The notes under the pieces were generated by a model, which was not told the DNA's origin, did no database searches, and worked only from the letters and a program-made list of their open reading frames with translations. A stretch of DNA of 64,000 bases, from the NCBI GenBank assembly GCA_023055355.1, contig JALJCS010000015.1, positions 16,233,516-16,297,515 of the forward strand, written 5' to 3'. Source of the stretch: Agelaius tricolor (lineage: Eukaryota > Chordata > Aves > Passeriformes > Icteridae). Position numbers and translations under genes: made by a program. Positions 21,784-33,229 of the stretch are shown here, in pieces (the stretch's first letter is position 1; each line of letters begins with the position of its first letter).

Positions 21784-24700
21784 TAATCAAAGGGGAAAAG
21801 GCCATGTCTTACCTGGTGTGGGCCCATATTGTAGATTTACTACACTTATGCAATGTGAGCTCTCCAAAAACTTGCGTCAGGACCAAATCCTAGACCTTGT
21901 CTTGTTCTGGGATTTTATGCTACATTTAGGGGCTTGTTTCAGCACAGCTTTCTGGGGGATGAAGAAAATGTATTCTGCTTCATCCATTCCCCCTAAAACA
22001 GCAGTGAAAGAGAAGCAGATACGTTTCATCTTCCTGCACTTCCAGCTGAAATATTCATTTGGGAAAGAAACAGGCTGAACAGAAAAAAAATAGGAGATAA
22101 AGCTGAGAGATCTGAGTGGCTGTGACTGTTTGTAACTTAGTGAGCTGGTCTTTGAGAAGTACTCTGTCCACTAGCTGGATGCCAATTGCCAAGAGATGCT
22201 ATCAGTTGATTAAACACAGCCTGCCAGCTTCCTGCTTGATAAAACTAAGTACCATCTGATTGGGAATTCTCAAATCCATTACAGAATGGCTAGTCCATCA
22301 CTTAAATCAGCATAGACCATTTCCCCATGAATCATCAACATACTTTGGTAATATATTTTCAGCAGCTAAACCCTGACAAAAACACTGACAGTTTGTCAAA
22401 AAGGTCCCTGAGCTCCGGATCCTGGGGGTGGGAAATGGCAGGACCATGAGGGTTTCCTGTTGTTCCCTGCTCAGCTGGGTGAAGGTCATTTCCTCTCCTC
22501 TCTCACGCAGAAGAAGCTGAACCCTCAACCTTTGAAGGTGTGTCAGTGAGCTCCCAGAAACAGCAGCCAGCCCATGCAAGGAGCCCTCTCCTGCAGGGCC
22601 ATGCTGGCAAGGGTCACTCCCCAAAGAGGAGGGCTGGTTGCTACATTTGTCTCCTGGCAGATAAATAAGTTAATCCCAGGGAAAAGAAAAAAACAGAGGA
22701 AAAAAAAAAAACATCATGAACTATTACAAATCAGTCTTACACTTTATTTCTTCTGCATGCTGTAATACAGAAAAAACAAAAATAAAACAAAACCACCAAA
22801 AACCTAAACCCAGGGTGCTGAGCCAGGCCAGCATTCCTGTAGAGGAAGGAAGGGGCATGCTGCCAACCCATTAAAGATAATCCACTAGTGGGTTGGAGTG
22901 TTTAAAAAAAGCCCTCTTTTGTTGGCTTTTTGGAGAGTTTTATATCTGCTGAGTTGGAGGTGGGTGCCCAACCCCAGGTATACAACAGTGTTTGGACATC
23001 AGCTGCAATGTATCCTTGATCATCCAATGTGATAGATGGAAGGGTTATTCAAGGAATTGCTGTGGGACCCTTGCTAGCTAAATAACAACCCTGAAATACC
23101 AGAGGAACAAGTCAACCCCAGTAAAACCATAAAATCTTCATTCCTTAACAGAAATAAGACCTTAAGAGGGGAACTGATGCAAAATCTGAAGAAAGTGAGC
23201 AAATGCAATAAAATTTGGAGGCCATTTATTACTTATCAGGTAAACAGCAGATTATGATGAAATAATGAAGCCAGAAAGATAAGTCCTAATCATAGGAATT
23301 CTCAGATAATGCCTTGATAGGTGCTGTTATCCTCCAACTCCACCACTTCTCATCCATGTCTTTTTGCATTCTGTCTCCATGTCCCTCCCTTGGTTCTCCT
23401 TCCACTTCTTTTTTTGTGTGTTATAATTAAACATTGTAAGATAAACTTGTAAAATGGATGGATAATACAACACTTTCTTGTAAAATGTCGATACATTATC
23501 TGGTGTAAAGTCAGTGTAACTCCATCTCTGGTCTCAATACATTTTATTTACAAGAAAATGCATAAGCAGAAGACAAATATCTACTGTTTGCACAGTTTCA
23601 AAAACATAAACTAAAACAATAAGGAGTAGTTTGTGCTCTCCTTTAAATTGCTGGGAGTCAGGGATGTCTCTCCAGAGCTGACACTGACTTGGAATAGGTG
23701 AAGTGAAGCAGAGATTCACAGGCACAGTTTCCTCATTTAAATTAACACAAAGTGAGAGGACAAAGAGGCTCCCAAAATTCTGTCCTTGTGGTTCAAATTT
23801 GAATATATGTTTTTAAAGCTGGCCAAGCAACTGAAATTAAACCTCATGTAATTAAATTCCAGTCATTTGAGCAGAAAGTAGTCCTGGGAAAGTTAGGAGG
23901 CTGGAAACACTATGGTGAAGATATATTGGATTTTTTTGTGCCATTCCTATCACATCAGAAGTCCATAAAGAGGAAATTTAGGGTAAGTGAAGAGTTTTCA
24001 GTCTCTGGTGTGCAGACACCAAAGGTCCATGGACCAAACCACACAAGCAGCTGGTTGGGTGGTGTGTTCCCACCTGAAGTTTTCAATGTCTCTTCAAGTT
24101 TTCTGTACAGGACCATGACACTGGCCCAAAGTCTCCATCCTCAGGGTGCTGCTGCCTTCTTCTCAAGCTCAGGTGGTTTTGCTCTCTGCTCCTCACACCC
24201 ACCAGCAGTCCTGGCTTACCTCCTGCTGCTGCAGAAACTTTTGGCCTCCTCATGGTGCAGATCTATAAGCAGTGTGATCTCCTCTGCATCCAGGCATCAC
24301 CACTCCGGGTCTTCTGGGAGACTAAGGTTGGAAATTGGAAAAGGGATCACAAAAAGTGATAAAAAGTAGAAGTAAAAAAGATCAGCAGCAAGGAGGAACA
24401 GCTACAGAAGACTGGGCATTTACTAAATAAAGAGGAAAATGAGCCAGGAGAAGCCTTGGTGGAAGAAAGAGAAGTAGTGGTTCAAGAGCTGCCAGTCACC
24501 AGCAAAAAGGGTGGCACATAAAGCAGATGACCCTCCCTAAAGCACAAGCCCCCCTCCAGGCTGGCACTGGAGCTCTGGGAAGTTTGACATCCTTCCTCTT
24601 GCAAAGCAGGGTGACAGACACCCTGAAGGACTTTGTGGTGTGGCTGCCCCTTGGATCAGGGCAGTGTGTCCCACTAAGCCCTGGCTTGCTGTTGGAGAGA

Positions 24701-25974
24701 ATTCCCCACTGGCTCTCCTCTGGAAGGAATATGTGAGCATTGAAGCTGCTCTGCAGCTGGACCAGTGCCCAACAAATGGAGACAGCCAGGAGATTACTAC
24801 AAAACCACCCCAAAGGGAGACACAAGTGTAAACAGAGCTGTAGCACAACCCAAGAGAAACAAGCTACTGTCAGTTGCCTTAAATATATCTGGGCGTAAAC
24901 TGTTGGGGATTTAGAACATAAAAACGTTGAAAACAGGGGTTTTTTTTTGTAACATGCTGCTATTTTAGGTCATATTGTACCTTCATCATTTGCACACACT
25001 TCAGCTAACATCAGTGTGATCTGTATTTAACAAACACAGTGTGCCCAATGATGACTGAATTACTCAGGAGGAACTACAATTGATAAGACAATGATTTATG
25101 GACCTATTGTTTTCTAGGTTCTTGTAAATAATCCTAATTGGTGTTAATCATCCACCCTCTGCTTTGTGTTATCACCAAGCAAAGTACACTTCCTAAAGAA
25201 GCTATTTAGGGCCATAATCCTTCTGAAAGGCAAGACAGCTATTGACTTCCACAGGACCTGCATTGAGGTGCTCAGCCAGGGAAAACAACTCTGGGATATG
25301 AGCAAAACACATCACACTGTCTTTCCATACTTGCACTTAAATTTTCCAATAACCTCCCTGTAAGATCAGTGTGTCCCAGTAATCCCTTCCACGTGGGCTT
25401 CATGCAGTTTCTCTCCAGCCTTTCTCCCAGCTCAGAAATGCACACAGGAGATTCATTTGCTGATGTTTATTTACTGCCAGTGTGCAGCTCCTGCCTGCAT
25501 CCCCTTGGCATGATCTGGCTGTGTCAAACCTGACAAAGGCTGCTTTGGAAGAGCAGACACCTGCACCAGGACCTGGTGTTTTTCTGTCTCTGATTTTGTT
25601 GTTGTGCCTGAAAAAGTGCTTTGATCCTTTGGTGCTCCATTGTTTGTCACTCCATGCCCTTGTCAGGAGGGAGCTGTGGCACTCGAGACCCCCTTCCCTG
25701 CTGGTTTTAGGTGTAAGGTTTGGTGGGCTCAGTTCTAGCATACAGATCAGCTTGCTTGACTTTAACAGGTCTGCACTTTAAATAACGCTTAAATAGCATT
25801 CTAGAGGGTGCAGTCACACACTGCTTGCTTATGGAAACTACAAGGAAACCAGACAGCTTTTCAATTTGTGTATCAAAGAGAAGAAGATTTACACATAAAA
25901 GGGTGAATTATTTTGATTTGTAGTTTTCAAGCCACTATACATTCTCCAACATAAGTGCTCCCTTGTCTCTGCTT
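21784..25974. other. Unique DNA, nothing firm
   Basis: Poly-A-rich tracts occur near 22690-22790. A good donor-like GGTAAGTG occurs near 23980 but no matching acceptor and open exon were found. A fragment at 25195-25275 (AGGGCCATAATCCTTCTGAA and later CTATTGACTTCCACAGG) resembles an ancient amniote repeat with TTGACTTCAATGGG motifs, but this is weak. Confidence 0.45.
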
Positions 25975-26115
25975 TCTGATAGTTCATATCAGGTTCAGTG
26001 GCCTAGATTTTCAAAAGTGGTAATTTTGGAGGCCAATATTCCTCAGTGCCAACTCAAGGTGCCTTCAAGAGACCAGATATTGTTAAGATACTCTATATCT
26101 TTGGCAAATAGGACC
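25975..26115. repeat. Probable ancient amniote repeat fragment
   Basis: AGATTTTCAAAAGTGGTAAT, then TTTGGAGGCCAATATTCCTC and CAACTCAAGGTGCCTTCAAG, resembles a repeat common in turtles and crocodilians. That repeat carries TTTTCAAAAGTGCCTAATTT and CAACTTGAAGCACCTT-type strings. The family name cannot be given from memory with confidence. Confidence 0.4.
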
Positions 26116-27245
26116 ATTTTAGCACCTCTCAAACTTGACACCCCAAAGTGACAGTGTGAACAATCCTCAGGGGTGGGTTGGCATGAGGAATAAAGCTTTC
26201 CCCCACCACACCATCCCTTCCACTGACACTGGTCCTCACAATATCATACCCCCACCACCATTAAAGATTCCTGCAGAGTCAACACCACCAGTCCTTTTTG
26301 ACATTCTCAACCACCAAACATCCTAAATAACCTGCAAAAAGAGCTCATTTCCTCAGCTATTTCATCTTTTAAGTAGCTGTAAGAGAAAAGTCTTCTAAGG
26401 CATGAGGCTGGATAGCCAAAATCTAGCTATATGGTATTTGAGGGAGAGGAGGGGAGAAACCCTATCCCATTATCTGCATTATCCCGTTACCCTTGGATGT
26501 CTTCCATGTACTTGGAAAAGCAATGCCCCATTCTTGAGGCTTCACATTGCAGCCACTGCCTTTTTGGCAGAAGAAGGGTGGATGTGGCTCCCTTCAAAGT
26601 CAATCAATGTCACATCTTTAATCAATCTAGAAGGTCACCACTGCACTTCCATCAAAAAAAGTTGGGTACAATTCTCGCTGAGTCCTGATTGTTTGTGGGG
26701 AACTCAGGTTGCAGTGGGTGTTGGAAAAAGTCTTTTCTGGCCCTTACCTCAGCACATCTTCTATTCCTAGGCTCTTTGTAAGAGTTTAAGATCAAATGAG
26801 AATTGTACCCAGGACTCTGAGATACAATGGTGCAGGAGGATGTGCAGTGAAACCTCAAAACACACCAAAGTGACTTAGCTTTGTGTTTCTTTATGGCTGT
26901 GAACACATCCAGCTTTGCTGGGAGGTTCAGAAAGCTTAGGGAGCTTTTGTGTGAAGGCAGGTCACATTTTGAGCAAGCTTACAACGATTTTGAGTTTCAC
27001 ATTACAATCACCTATGAAATGCTGTTGTACATCTGGGATGTCTGTGAGTGGTCACAAAACAGAAATCTATTGTGTTTCAGGGAGCTGTGACTAGGAGGGA
27101 GGACCATGGCAAAGCACATGTCAGAAACACTCAAACCTGAAGTCAGGACCGTTTTCACAAACGCATCCATCAACTCAAAACCCTGAATCTGTTAAGCCAG
27201 AAAATTCTTCCTCCAAGCTGGCGTAATTTCATTTCCATCCTGGTA
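26116..27245. other. Unique DNA, nothing recognised
   Basis: No feature supported beyond chance open frames. Confidence 0.5.
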
Positions 27246-27325
27246 CAATTGGAGCAGGATCCAAAGCCCAGTAAAGTCAAGGGTAGAATTTCCATTGATT
27301 TCTGAGGAGCCTGGATCAGATCCTA
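27246..27325. repeat. Palindromic ancient repeat fragment (ATTGACTTC type)
   Basis: GGATCCAAAGCCCAGTAAAG-TCAAGGG is followed by TTTCCATTGATTTCTGAGGA and CCTGGATCAGATCC. The halves are imperfect inverted copies: GGATCCAAAGCCC-TAAAGTCAA against TTGATTTC-GGATCAGATCC. This is the pattern of a widespread amniote repeat with CCCATTGACTTCAATGGG arms. The family name is not certain. Confidence 0.45.
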
Positions 27326-27748
27326 GATCACATTGTCACTGCAGCAAAACCCAGCCGTGTTGCAGTGTACCCACCTGCTCTCCAAAGTCTCAGCTCTGGC
27401 CGTTCCAATCCATTGCAGGTACAATCTAGGTTATTCCAGCATTTACTTGGTGCAAGGCTAAATAAATACTGTTTTATCAAAATCAGCAATACTGCTCCTC
27501 ATTAGTAAATTAGGCTAACTAATGCATACCTTTTATTAGGACAATTTGTCTCCTTAAGTCAAAACCAAGTGTCAAAATCCCTATTCTATCAATCAATCCT
27601 GCACCAGTTATGAACTAGGGCTGGATAAAGACATACAGAAAAAGTGCATGAAGATCATACAATGTTTTTTAAACGAGATACTTAGGCTTCTTTTACAATA
27701 ATTCAACAAAATCTGGCTAGGTAAGAGATCAACAGCTTTTATGTACAC
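27326..27748. other. Unique AT-rich DNA, nothing recognised
   Basis: No feature supported. Confidence 0.5.
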
Positions 27749-27828
27749 AAGAAAGAAAGAAGGGAAGAAGGAAAGCAAAAAGGAAGGCAGGCAAGAAGGG
27801 AGGAAAGAAGAAAGGAGGAGAGGAAGAA
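27749..27828. repeat. Imperfect purine-rich GAAG/GGAA tract
   Basis: About 80 bp that is almost wholly A/G on the plus strand, with AAGAAAGAAAGAAGG and AGGAAGGCAGGCAAGAAGGG segments. It is a decayed microsatellite related in composition to the perfect (GGAA)n at 13.9 kb. Confidence 0.85.
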
Positions 27829-28221
27829 CCTCTGTTTCATTTATTAATACTTCATAATGATAAGTCACAGAAACACAAAAACCTTCAGTAACCTTTGCCT
27901 GTTCTCAGCAAAATCACCCACCTCCAGACATTGCTGAAATTACTTTCTTAGGCAGTTCTGTAATGTAAATTATTCTGCACACTAAGAAATTATTTCAAAA
28001 ATAAGATGTAGAGATTTTTTCCTTGTGTGCAAATCAAACCAGAGAGGAATTTCTGGGAAGAACAAATAATCTTCTGCAGCCAGTACTAGAATAGGTGCCC
28101 TAAACAAACCTCCAGAAGGAGCATAATGAGGCAATGATTTATGGCATGCTATGGAAGTCTCACTGCTGTGAGTGTGTTGTAAGAACCAGAGAAAGGGAGA
28201 GGCAGTAATCATGCAGCCTCT

Positions 28222-28246
28222 TCCTCCTCCTCCTCCTCCTCCTCCT
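28222..28246. repeat. (TCC)n microsatellite, about 8 copies
   Basis: Perfect trinucleotide run, TCC on plus and GGA on minus. Confidence 0.93.
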
Positions 28247-30465
28247 TGTGTGTTTCTGGATATTACTTGCTCAGGATTTGAGTGTGAGACAGGGCTGCAG
28301 CCTCCCTGAGCTGCAGGATTGGCAAATGATCTTTGTGCTGCAACATCTCGTCTCGTATTTACAGCACCATCTCCCACTGCCTAAAAACATAATTTAAAAA
28401 TCTGCAAATGGATATTCTGAAACTTTGCACAAATATAAAATGTCATTTGTGTTGGATGTGTTATTGCTTGGTGTGTTTCAAAAAGGATTTTCAGGAATGT
28501 TGCCATCAGCAGGTAGGATCCTGGATATTTCAGAATGAAGGGTAAAACTTCCCTTGGCTGCAAAAGGGGCAGCATTTTACCTGTGAATTAGGGACTAAAT
28601 ACAGACAATGAATTTTGCCCATAGAAATATTTGTAAGAAATCTTGGTCCTGAAGTACTAGAATCAATTAAATGAAGAGCAGAAATATGCAATGTAACCAG
28701 CATTGCACCAATCAATACAAATCAACATGAGCCTGACCCTGTATATGTTGTATTTGCAATTAGTTGGGCTTTTTCTACAATTTAAAATTCATTTGGGTTC
28801 TTGTACTGACTGACAGGTTGCTTGCACTTATGCCCATATTCCTCCAAATTTCTTCATTTAAAATACAAGGAAAAAAAAAAAGAAAATTCCCCACAACTAA
28901 GAATTAGTCTTCAAATGTCTCTGGTAGGTTATTTATTGTAAATAAACATGGAAAAGATTACCTGCAGACTACTCGTGCTCAACTTCCCCCCCTAGCTCCC
29001 CCCCGCCCCAAAAGGCTAAATCAGTGAAATAAATTAATTGTTATGAATTATTCAGCTCTACCTGTGGCAATGAAAAATAGCAAGAGCATTAGGATTCTTC
29101 TTTGTGTACTAAGCCTCTAATTTATAGAGAATGCATATTAATAAAACACCGGATATTCATCAATATTCAAGTCACTGGCTGCCTGACTATTTAATCTAAA
29201 ATTACCAGCCAGCTCAAAACTCTTACTAGTTAATCATATAATCTAAGCCATTCTGATATTGATGGTTAACATTAATTGCCCAACTGCCATTTATAAAAAT
29301 CTCTCCTACATCTTCCCTTTGCCTGGCGGAGAACCTTTGACACGTTTAACTTTTCAAACACCCTGGAGTAGGCCAGCTCATCCAGCCTGTTCTCCAGCCC
29401 AAAATGTTTGTTTTCTTCATTCTCATGAAAGGGATGTTGTCTCCTGTTGTGGTTTTGCTTTTGAACATAAACAGCAAAAACTGTCATTCCTTATAAGGAT
29501 CTCTGATACATTCCCCTCCTGCTGCAGATGTTCTGCAGGTGAAGAGGATAACCAGCTGGATTTTGTTGCCTGCACAGATTGTGTCATCCTTTACAATGGA
29601 AACAAAAGTGTTCAGATCAGGAAGGCCAAAACATTCTCATCTGCCAGCCACGTACTCTACAAAAAGCCACCAACCACAGACTTCCTCCCCCAAACCTGAC
29701 TTCACACTCCAAAGGGGATGGCTGGCAAAGAGCACTGACACCTTCAGACATTGCCAACTTCTCCTGCACGACCTGCTCTGCACAAATCAAGGTGAAACAT
29801 AAGAAATGGGGGGGAGTTCTCATGTGATAAAAGTTAGCCAAAGTTTGGAATCAAACTCCCAAATTTATCATAGCAGTAAGAAGTGATGATGAAGGGGATG
29901 GCAGTGACATCTTCCTAAAGCAATGTACCTGAGCTGGTCTTGGTACTTATCCTCTGAACTTTTTTTCTATTCTTCTTTTTTCTTTTTATTAACTTAATTA
30001 AAGTTAAAAAAATACAGAAAAAAACCCCAAAACTACACCAGCAAACAGAAACCTTTCAGTTATTTTAACCAAAAAGTTAGGATCCTGGAAGTTAACTGCA
30101 AATCAGCAAACTTGCAAAGAACTCAGTATAGCAGAAACTTCCAGCTACAAATATATAGAGTCATGTAAGTGCTACTGTATAATTAAAAAATGATTTTTTA
30201 AAAACAACACTCTTATCCCTTTCAAATGACATCCTTGGGTCATTTAAACTGAAATATAAGTATCACAGAAAAAAATTCCAAAAAATGGGGTTTTTTTTGA
30301 GTAAAGAATAGTTTTCTCTGTAATACAGTAATTGTCTGGATTGAGAGAAATTGCTTGCATTTTATAATTTTGCCCCTCTGGAATCCAGGAACTACCAAGA
30401 AGTTAACCAATGTATGTTCCCATGGAGTGAGGACTGCTGAGCAATGCCTGGTCAGATAAGACACA
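28247..30465. other. Unique DNA with a homeodomain-motif-rich AT stretch
   Basis: From 28920 to 29300 the sequence is complex and AT-rich with many TAAT/ATTA cores (CTCTAATTTATAG, TATTAATAAAAC, ATTTAATCTAAAATTACC, AGTTAATCATA, ACATTAATTGCC). This is consistent with a conserved non-coding element or enhancer. A pyrimidine tract CTTCCCCCCC lies at 28983-29010. No gene was seen. Confidence 0.4.
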
Positions 30466-30700
30466 CGACGTTGCTTTGACTACTCCGGAGCAAAATCACC
30501 CTCCTGGCCTTGAGGCTTATGTAAGGCACCCCAGCACCCATCTGAGCCGTGTCAATAAGAACTTGAACCTGGCCGTGTGCAGAAGGCAAACACCCGGCGT
30601 GCAATGGCAGCGCCTCCCAGCCCGTTTCAAAACCCCGGTCAATATTTGCGGAGAACGTTTCGCAGCCCCCGCGCGGGTCCCGGCGGCCGTGAGCTCCAAG
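30466..30700. promoter_or_regulatory. Short CpG-dense patch (mini CpG island)
   Basis: By hand count 19 CpGs lie between 30466 and 30690. In 30601-30700 there are 12, with about 66% GC and an observed/expected ratio near 1.1. The centre has CCCCGCGCGGG and CCCGGCGGCCGTG. Flanking kilobases are AT-rich and CpG-poor. Such retention implies the patch has escaped germline methylation or was recently acquired. A promoter of an unannotated transcript, an alternative first exon or a methylation-free enhancer are candidates. No TATA box or strong donor was seen immediately next to it. Confidence 0.4.
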
Positions 30701-32067
30701 AGGGAACAATGTGCTGACAGCCAGGAGAAAATGATGACTGCACGGTGAAACACGGCCTCAGAACAAGCAAGGACTAAATAAACTCTCAGCATACCTCGGT
30801 AATTCTTTGTGGCACAAAAAGTGGCTTGGGCCTTGTCTGAACTGGGCTTTTACCTAAGTTGGAAACCCATGTTTAAATTAAATTTAAAGACCATTCTTCT
30901 TAAAAGCTCTTCTACAATGCTTTGGCTGGACAGTGTATTTTTCTAACCAATGTTTACATAGTTTGACCCATTTTCACTTCTTTGCTTTAGCTGAAACTAT
31001 TAATTAAGCTATTTAAAAATTAAATTGAGTATATGCCTGCTTTGGACTGGATCTCAGGCTTCATTTAATTGCTGGTTCTTGTCCTGAGTTTGGCTGTGAG
31101 GGTGTGTGAATCTGTCTCCATTTGGAAATGAACACAAAATTACAAATATATTTCATACAGACTATGAGATTGAGTAAATACTGAAGACATGCCCTGCTTT
31201 AATTGTTTTAATTGTTTGGGATATATCCTCATGATATTGAAAAATTACATCTGCAAGAAGCACGGTGACATGAGTCCAGTGTAGCTCACTGTGGAAAACT
31301 GTGCAGTTTTAAATGGCTGAGCTGGTATTAGAGATATAAACTAAAGTTCAATTTTTGTGAGAACAAAACCAGTCACACATCACATTTCTTGTGATTTATA
31401 TGCCACAATCATGCTGGATTTTTGAGTGGAAAAGATGTCTAGAAATTAATGAAAAAGGGTCATCTCTATTTTTCTATTTGCAACTAAAATAATGCAGGTC
31501 TTTCTCTCATAGAGGGGCCAATGTGCAAACTGAAGTCTGATTTAGATTTTCCCATTGAATGGCTTTTCTGTGCAGAAATCTCATGAAGACACACTGATTC
31601 TTTAAACTTCACTGTTGATGCTGAAATTATGCTGTGTGTCAAAATTACATCAAACAACTGCACTTATTTCCACCAGAAAAATTTGATTATTTCACTCTCA
31701 TTTACATTACATTTTTTCTCCACTCTAATGCTGACTTGGTAATTCCCTTAGGTCTGGACACCTCCAAGTAGACTTTTTCAGTAGAAAGAAAGCTTTCATT
31801 ATATTTCATAATTTTTTTCCTCCTTGATTTGAATGTTATAATTGGGTTGGAGAGATATTTGTTGCTAACTTCAGGTTTTGCCAGGCTCCACGAGCAGCAT
31901 CTTTTAATTTCTCTCTTTTCAATGAACCTTTTGACTTGATAAAAGTGGCTCTAAGGTATTTTTACAAAAGAGGCCAACAGAGCCAGTTCATTTTAAACCC
32001 TTCTCTTTAAAGTATCTCATTTCCTTACTATTTCTTAATAGAGGCACTATCGTGCAATGTCATAAAG
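30701..32067. other. AT-rich unique DNA, nothing recognised
   Basis: Complex, non-repetitive sequence with almost no long open frame on either strand. It may include conserved non-coding DNA, but nothing in the sequence alone proves that. Confidence 0.5.
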
Positions 32068-32108
32068 AATGCTGCAGTTGACTTCAGTGGGACCAGGATC
32101 ACTCTGTA
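32068..32108. repeat. Short fragment of an ancient amniote repeat
   Basis: GCAGTTGACTTCAGTGGGAC and CAGGATCACTC match the well-known CCATTGACTTCAATGGGGCC / AGGATTTCACCC string frequent in reptile genomes. Only about 40 bp is visible and the family name is not certain. Confidence 0.45.
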
Positions 32109-33014
32109 CTGTAATTAGTTCTATATTTCAAAATATTAGAGGTCATTTTCTTCCTTTTTTTTTTTAATCTGAGAAAAGAAAACATTTGGAAAAAAAAGGC
32201 TTTCAAGTGTGACTGTCAGTAGAATACTAAAATTAAGTTGCAGGCATTCCAGTTGCCACAATTTATGTTTCTAATGAAATTTTCCTCTTCTCATTTACTG
32301 CAAATTTTTAATGTAAGCTTTTACAGCCATTGATTCAGTATCTTTAATCTTCCCCAATATTAGATGGAAATGGAACTAACTAGGGAAAATCTGTCTGGTT
32401 ATAATGCACAGTGTCTATAAAGTTGTTCAGTTCATCCAAAACTGCTTTTTTTTTTTTCCCCAGTGGGTTGGATAGGATAAAATTATATTTTGAAATACTG
32501 TTAATACTATTCTGAGATTAATACACTGGTAATTAATAATAAGTTTAAAATATTATGATGCCTCTGGAGAAATCAAAGGATTCAGTGTCAATCACCCTGA
32601 CTACCAGCACTGGGCAAGATCCCACAGCGCTGAGTTCTGGTTCTTTTAATTGCATTCAGCAGCAAAAGCTTCTCCCTGAGACTGGTAGCAAGATTCAGCT
32701 CCAGCCCAGACCAGGGAGGGAGCACATAATTTCCAACTACTCATTTAGATGGGATCTGTCAGGGTTTGCATGAGCAAAGGCCTGGGAGCCAGTCTCACAG
32801 GGAGAAAATAGCTGAGCACCCACACCCCGGGTCACGGCCTCTCCGTCCTTCCCTGTGCCGAGGGCTTGCCGCAGGCTCTGCCAGCACCACGCTCCCTGTT
32901 TTGCAAAGAGGGCTGTGCTGCTTCACTGGGAGCTGTCAGGCTCCATCCCCTGCCCCAAACTCCTCTTCCCAGCCCCATAAACACCCCGGAGCAGACACCC
33001 TTTGTCCACACAGT
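32109..33014. other. Unique DNA, nothing recognised
   Basis: AT-rich with short T-tracts up to about 32550, then GC-richer from 32560. No exon or repeat was recognised. Confidence 0.5.
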
Positions 33015-33185
33015 CTATTTATAAAACCCCACTTCCAACATGTTTCGGCTGGTGTAGGTCAGCTCCACGGCTCCAATTATGGCAGCCAAGCTGTGTAGCA
33101 GGAAGGTGCAGCACCCGAAGAAATGGTTCAGGGCCAGTAACAACTTGACCCCAAGCAGCCCCAGCGGAGCAGCATGTCTGACCAT
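33015..33185 (-). other. Candidate small ORF, hydrophobic 56-residue product
   Basis: From an ATG at 33183-33185 to a TAG at 33015-33017 the minus strand is open for 56 codons. The start context is good: G at -3 and G at +4 (AGGGCATGG). The predicted peptide has a largely non-polar stretch (LGLLGVKLLLALNHFFGCC and FLLHSLAAIIGAVEL), which could be one or two membrane passes, and a polar tail ending GFYK. Third codon positions are clearly GC-rich and leucine codons are mostly CTG, unlike the AT-rich surroundings. An in-frame TGA at 33219-33221 limits extension upstream. I do not recognise the peptide. The plus strand is also open over part of this stretch, so chance in a GC-rich patch remains likely. 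Confidence 0.15.
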
Positions 33186-33229
33186 GCCCTTCGAGCGGGG
33201 CAAATACGTGCTTTTCCCTCATGACCATC

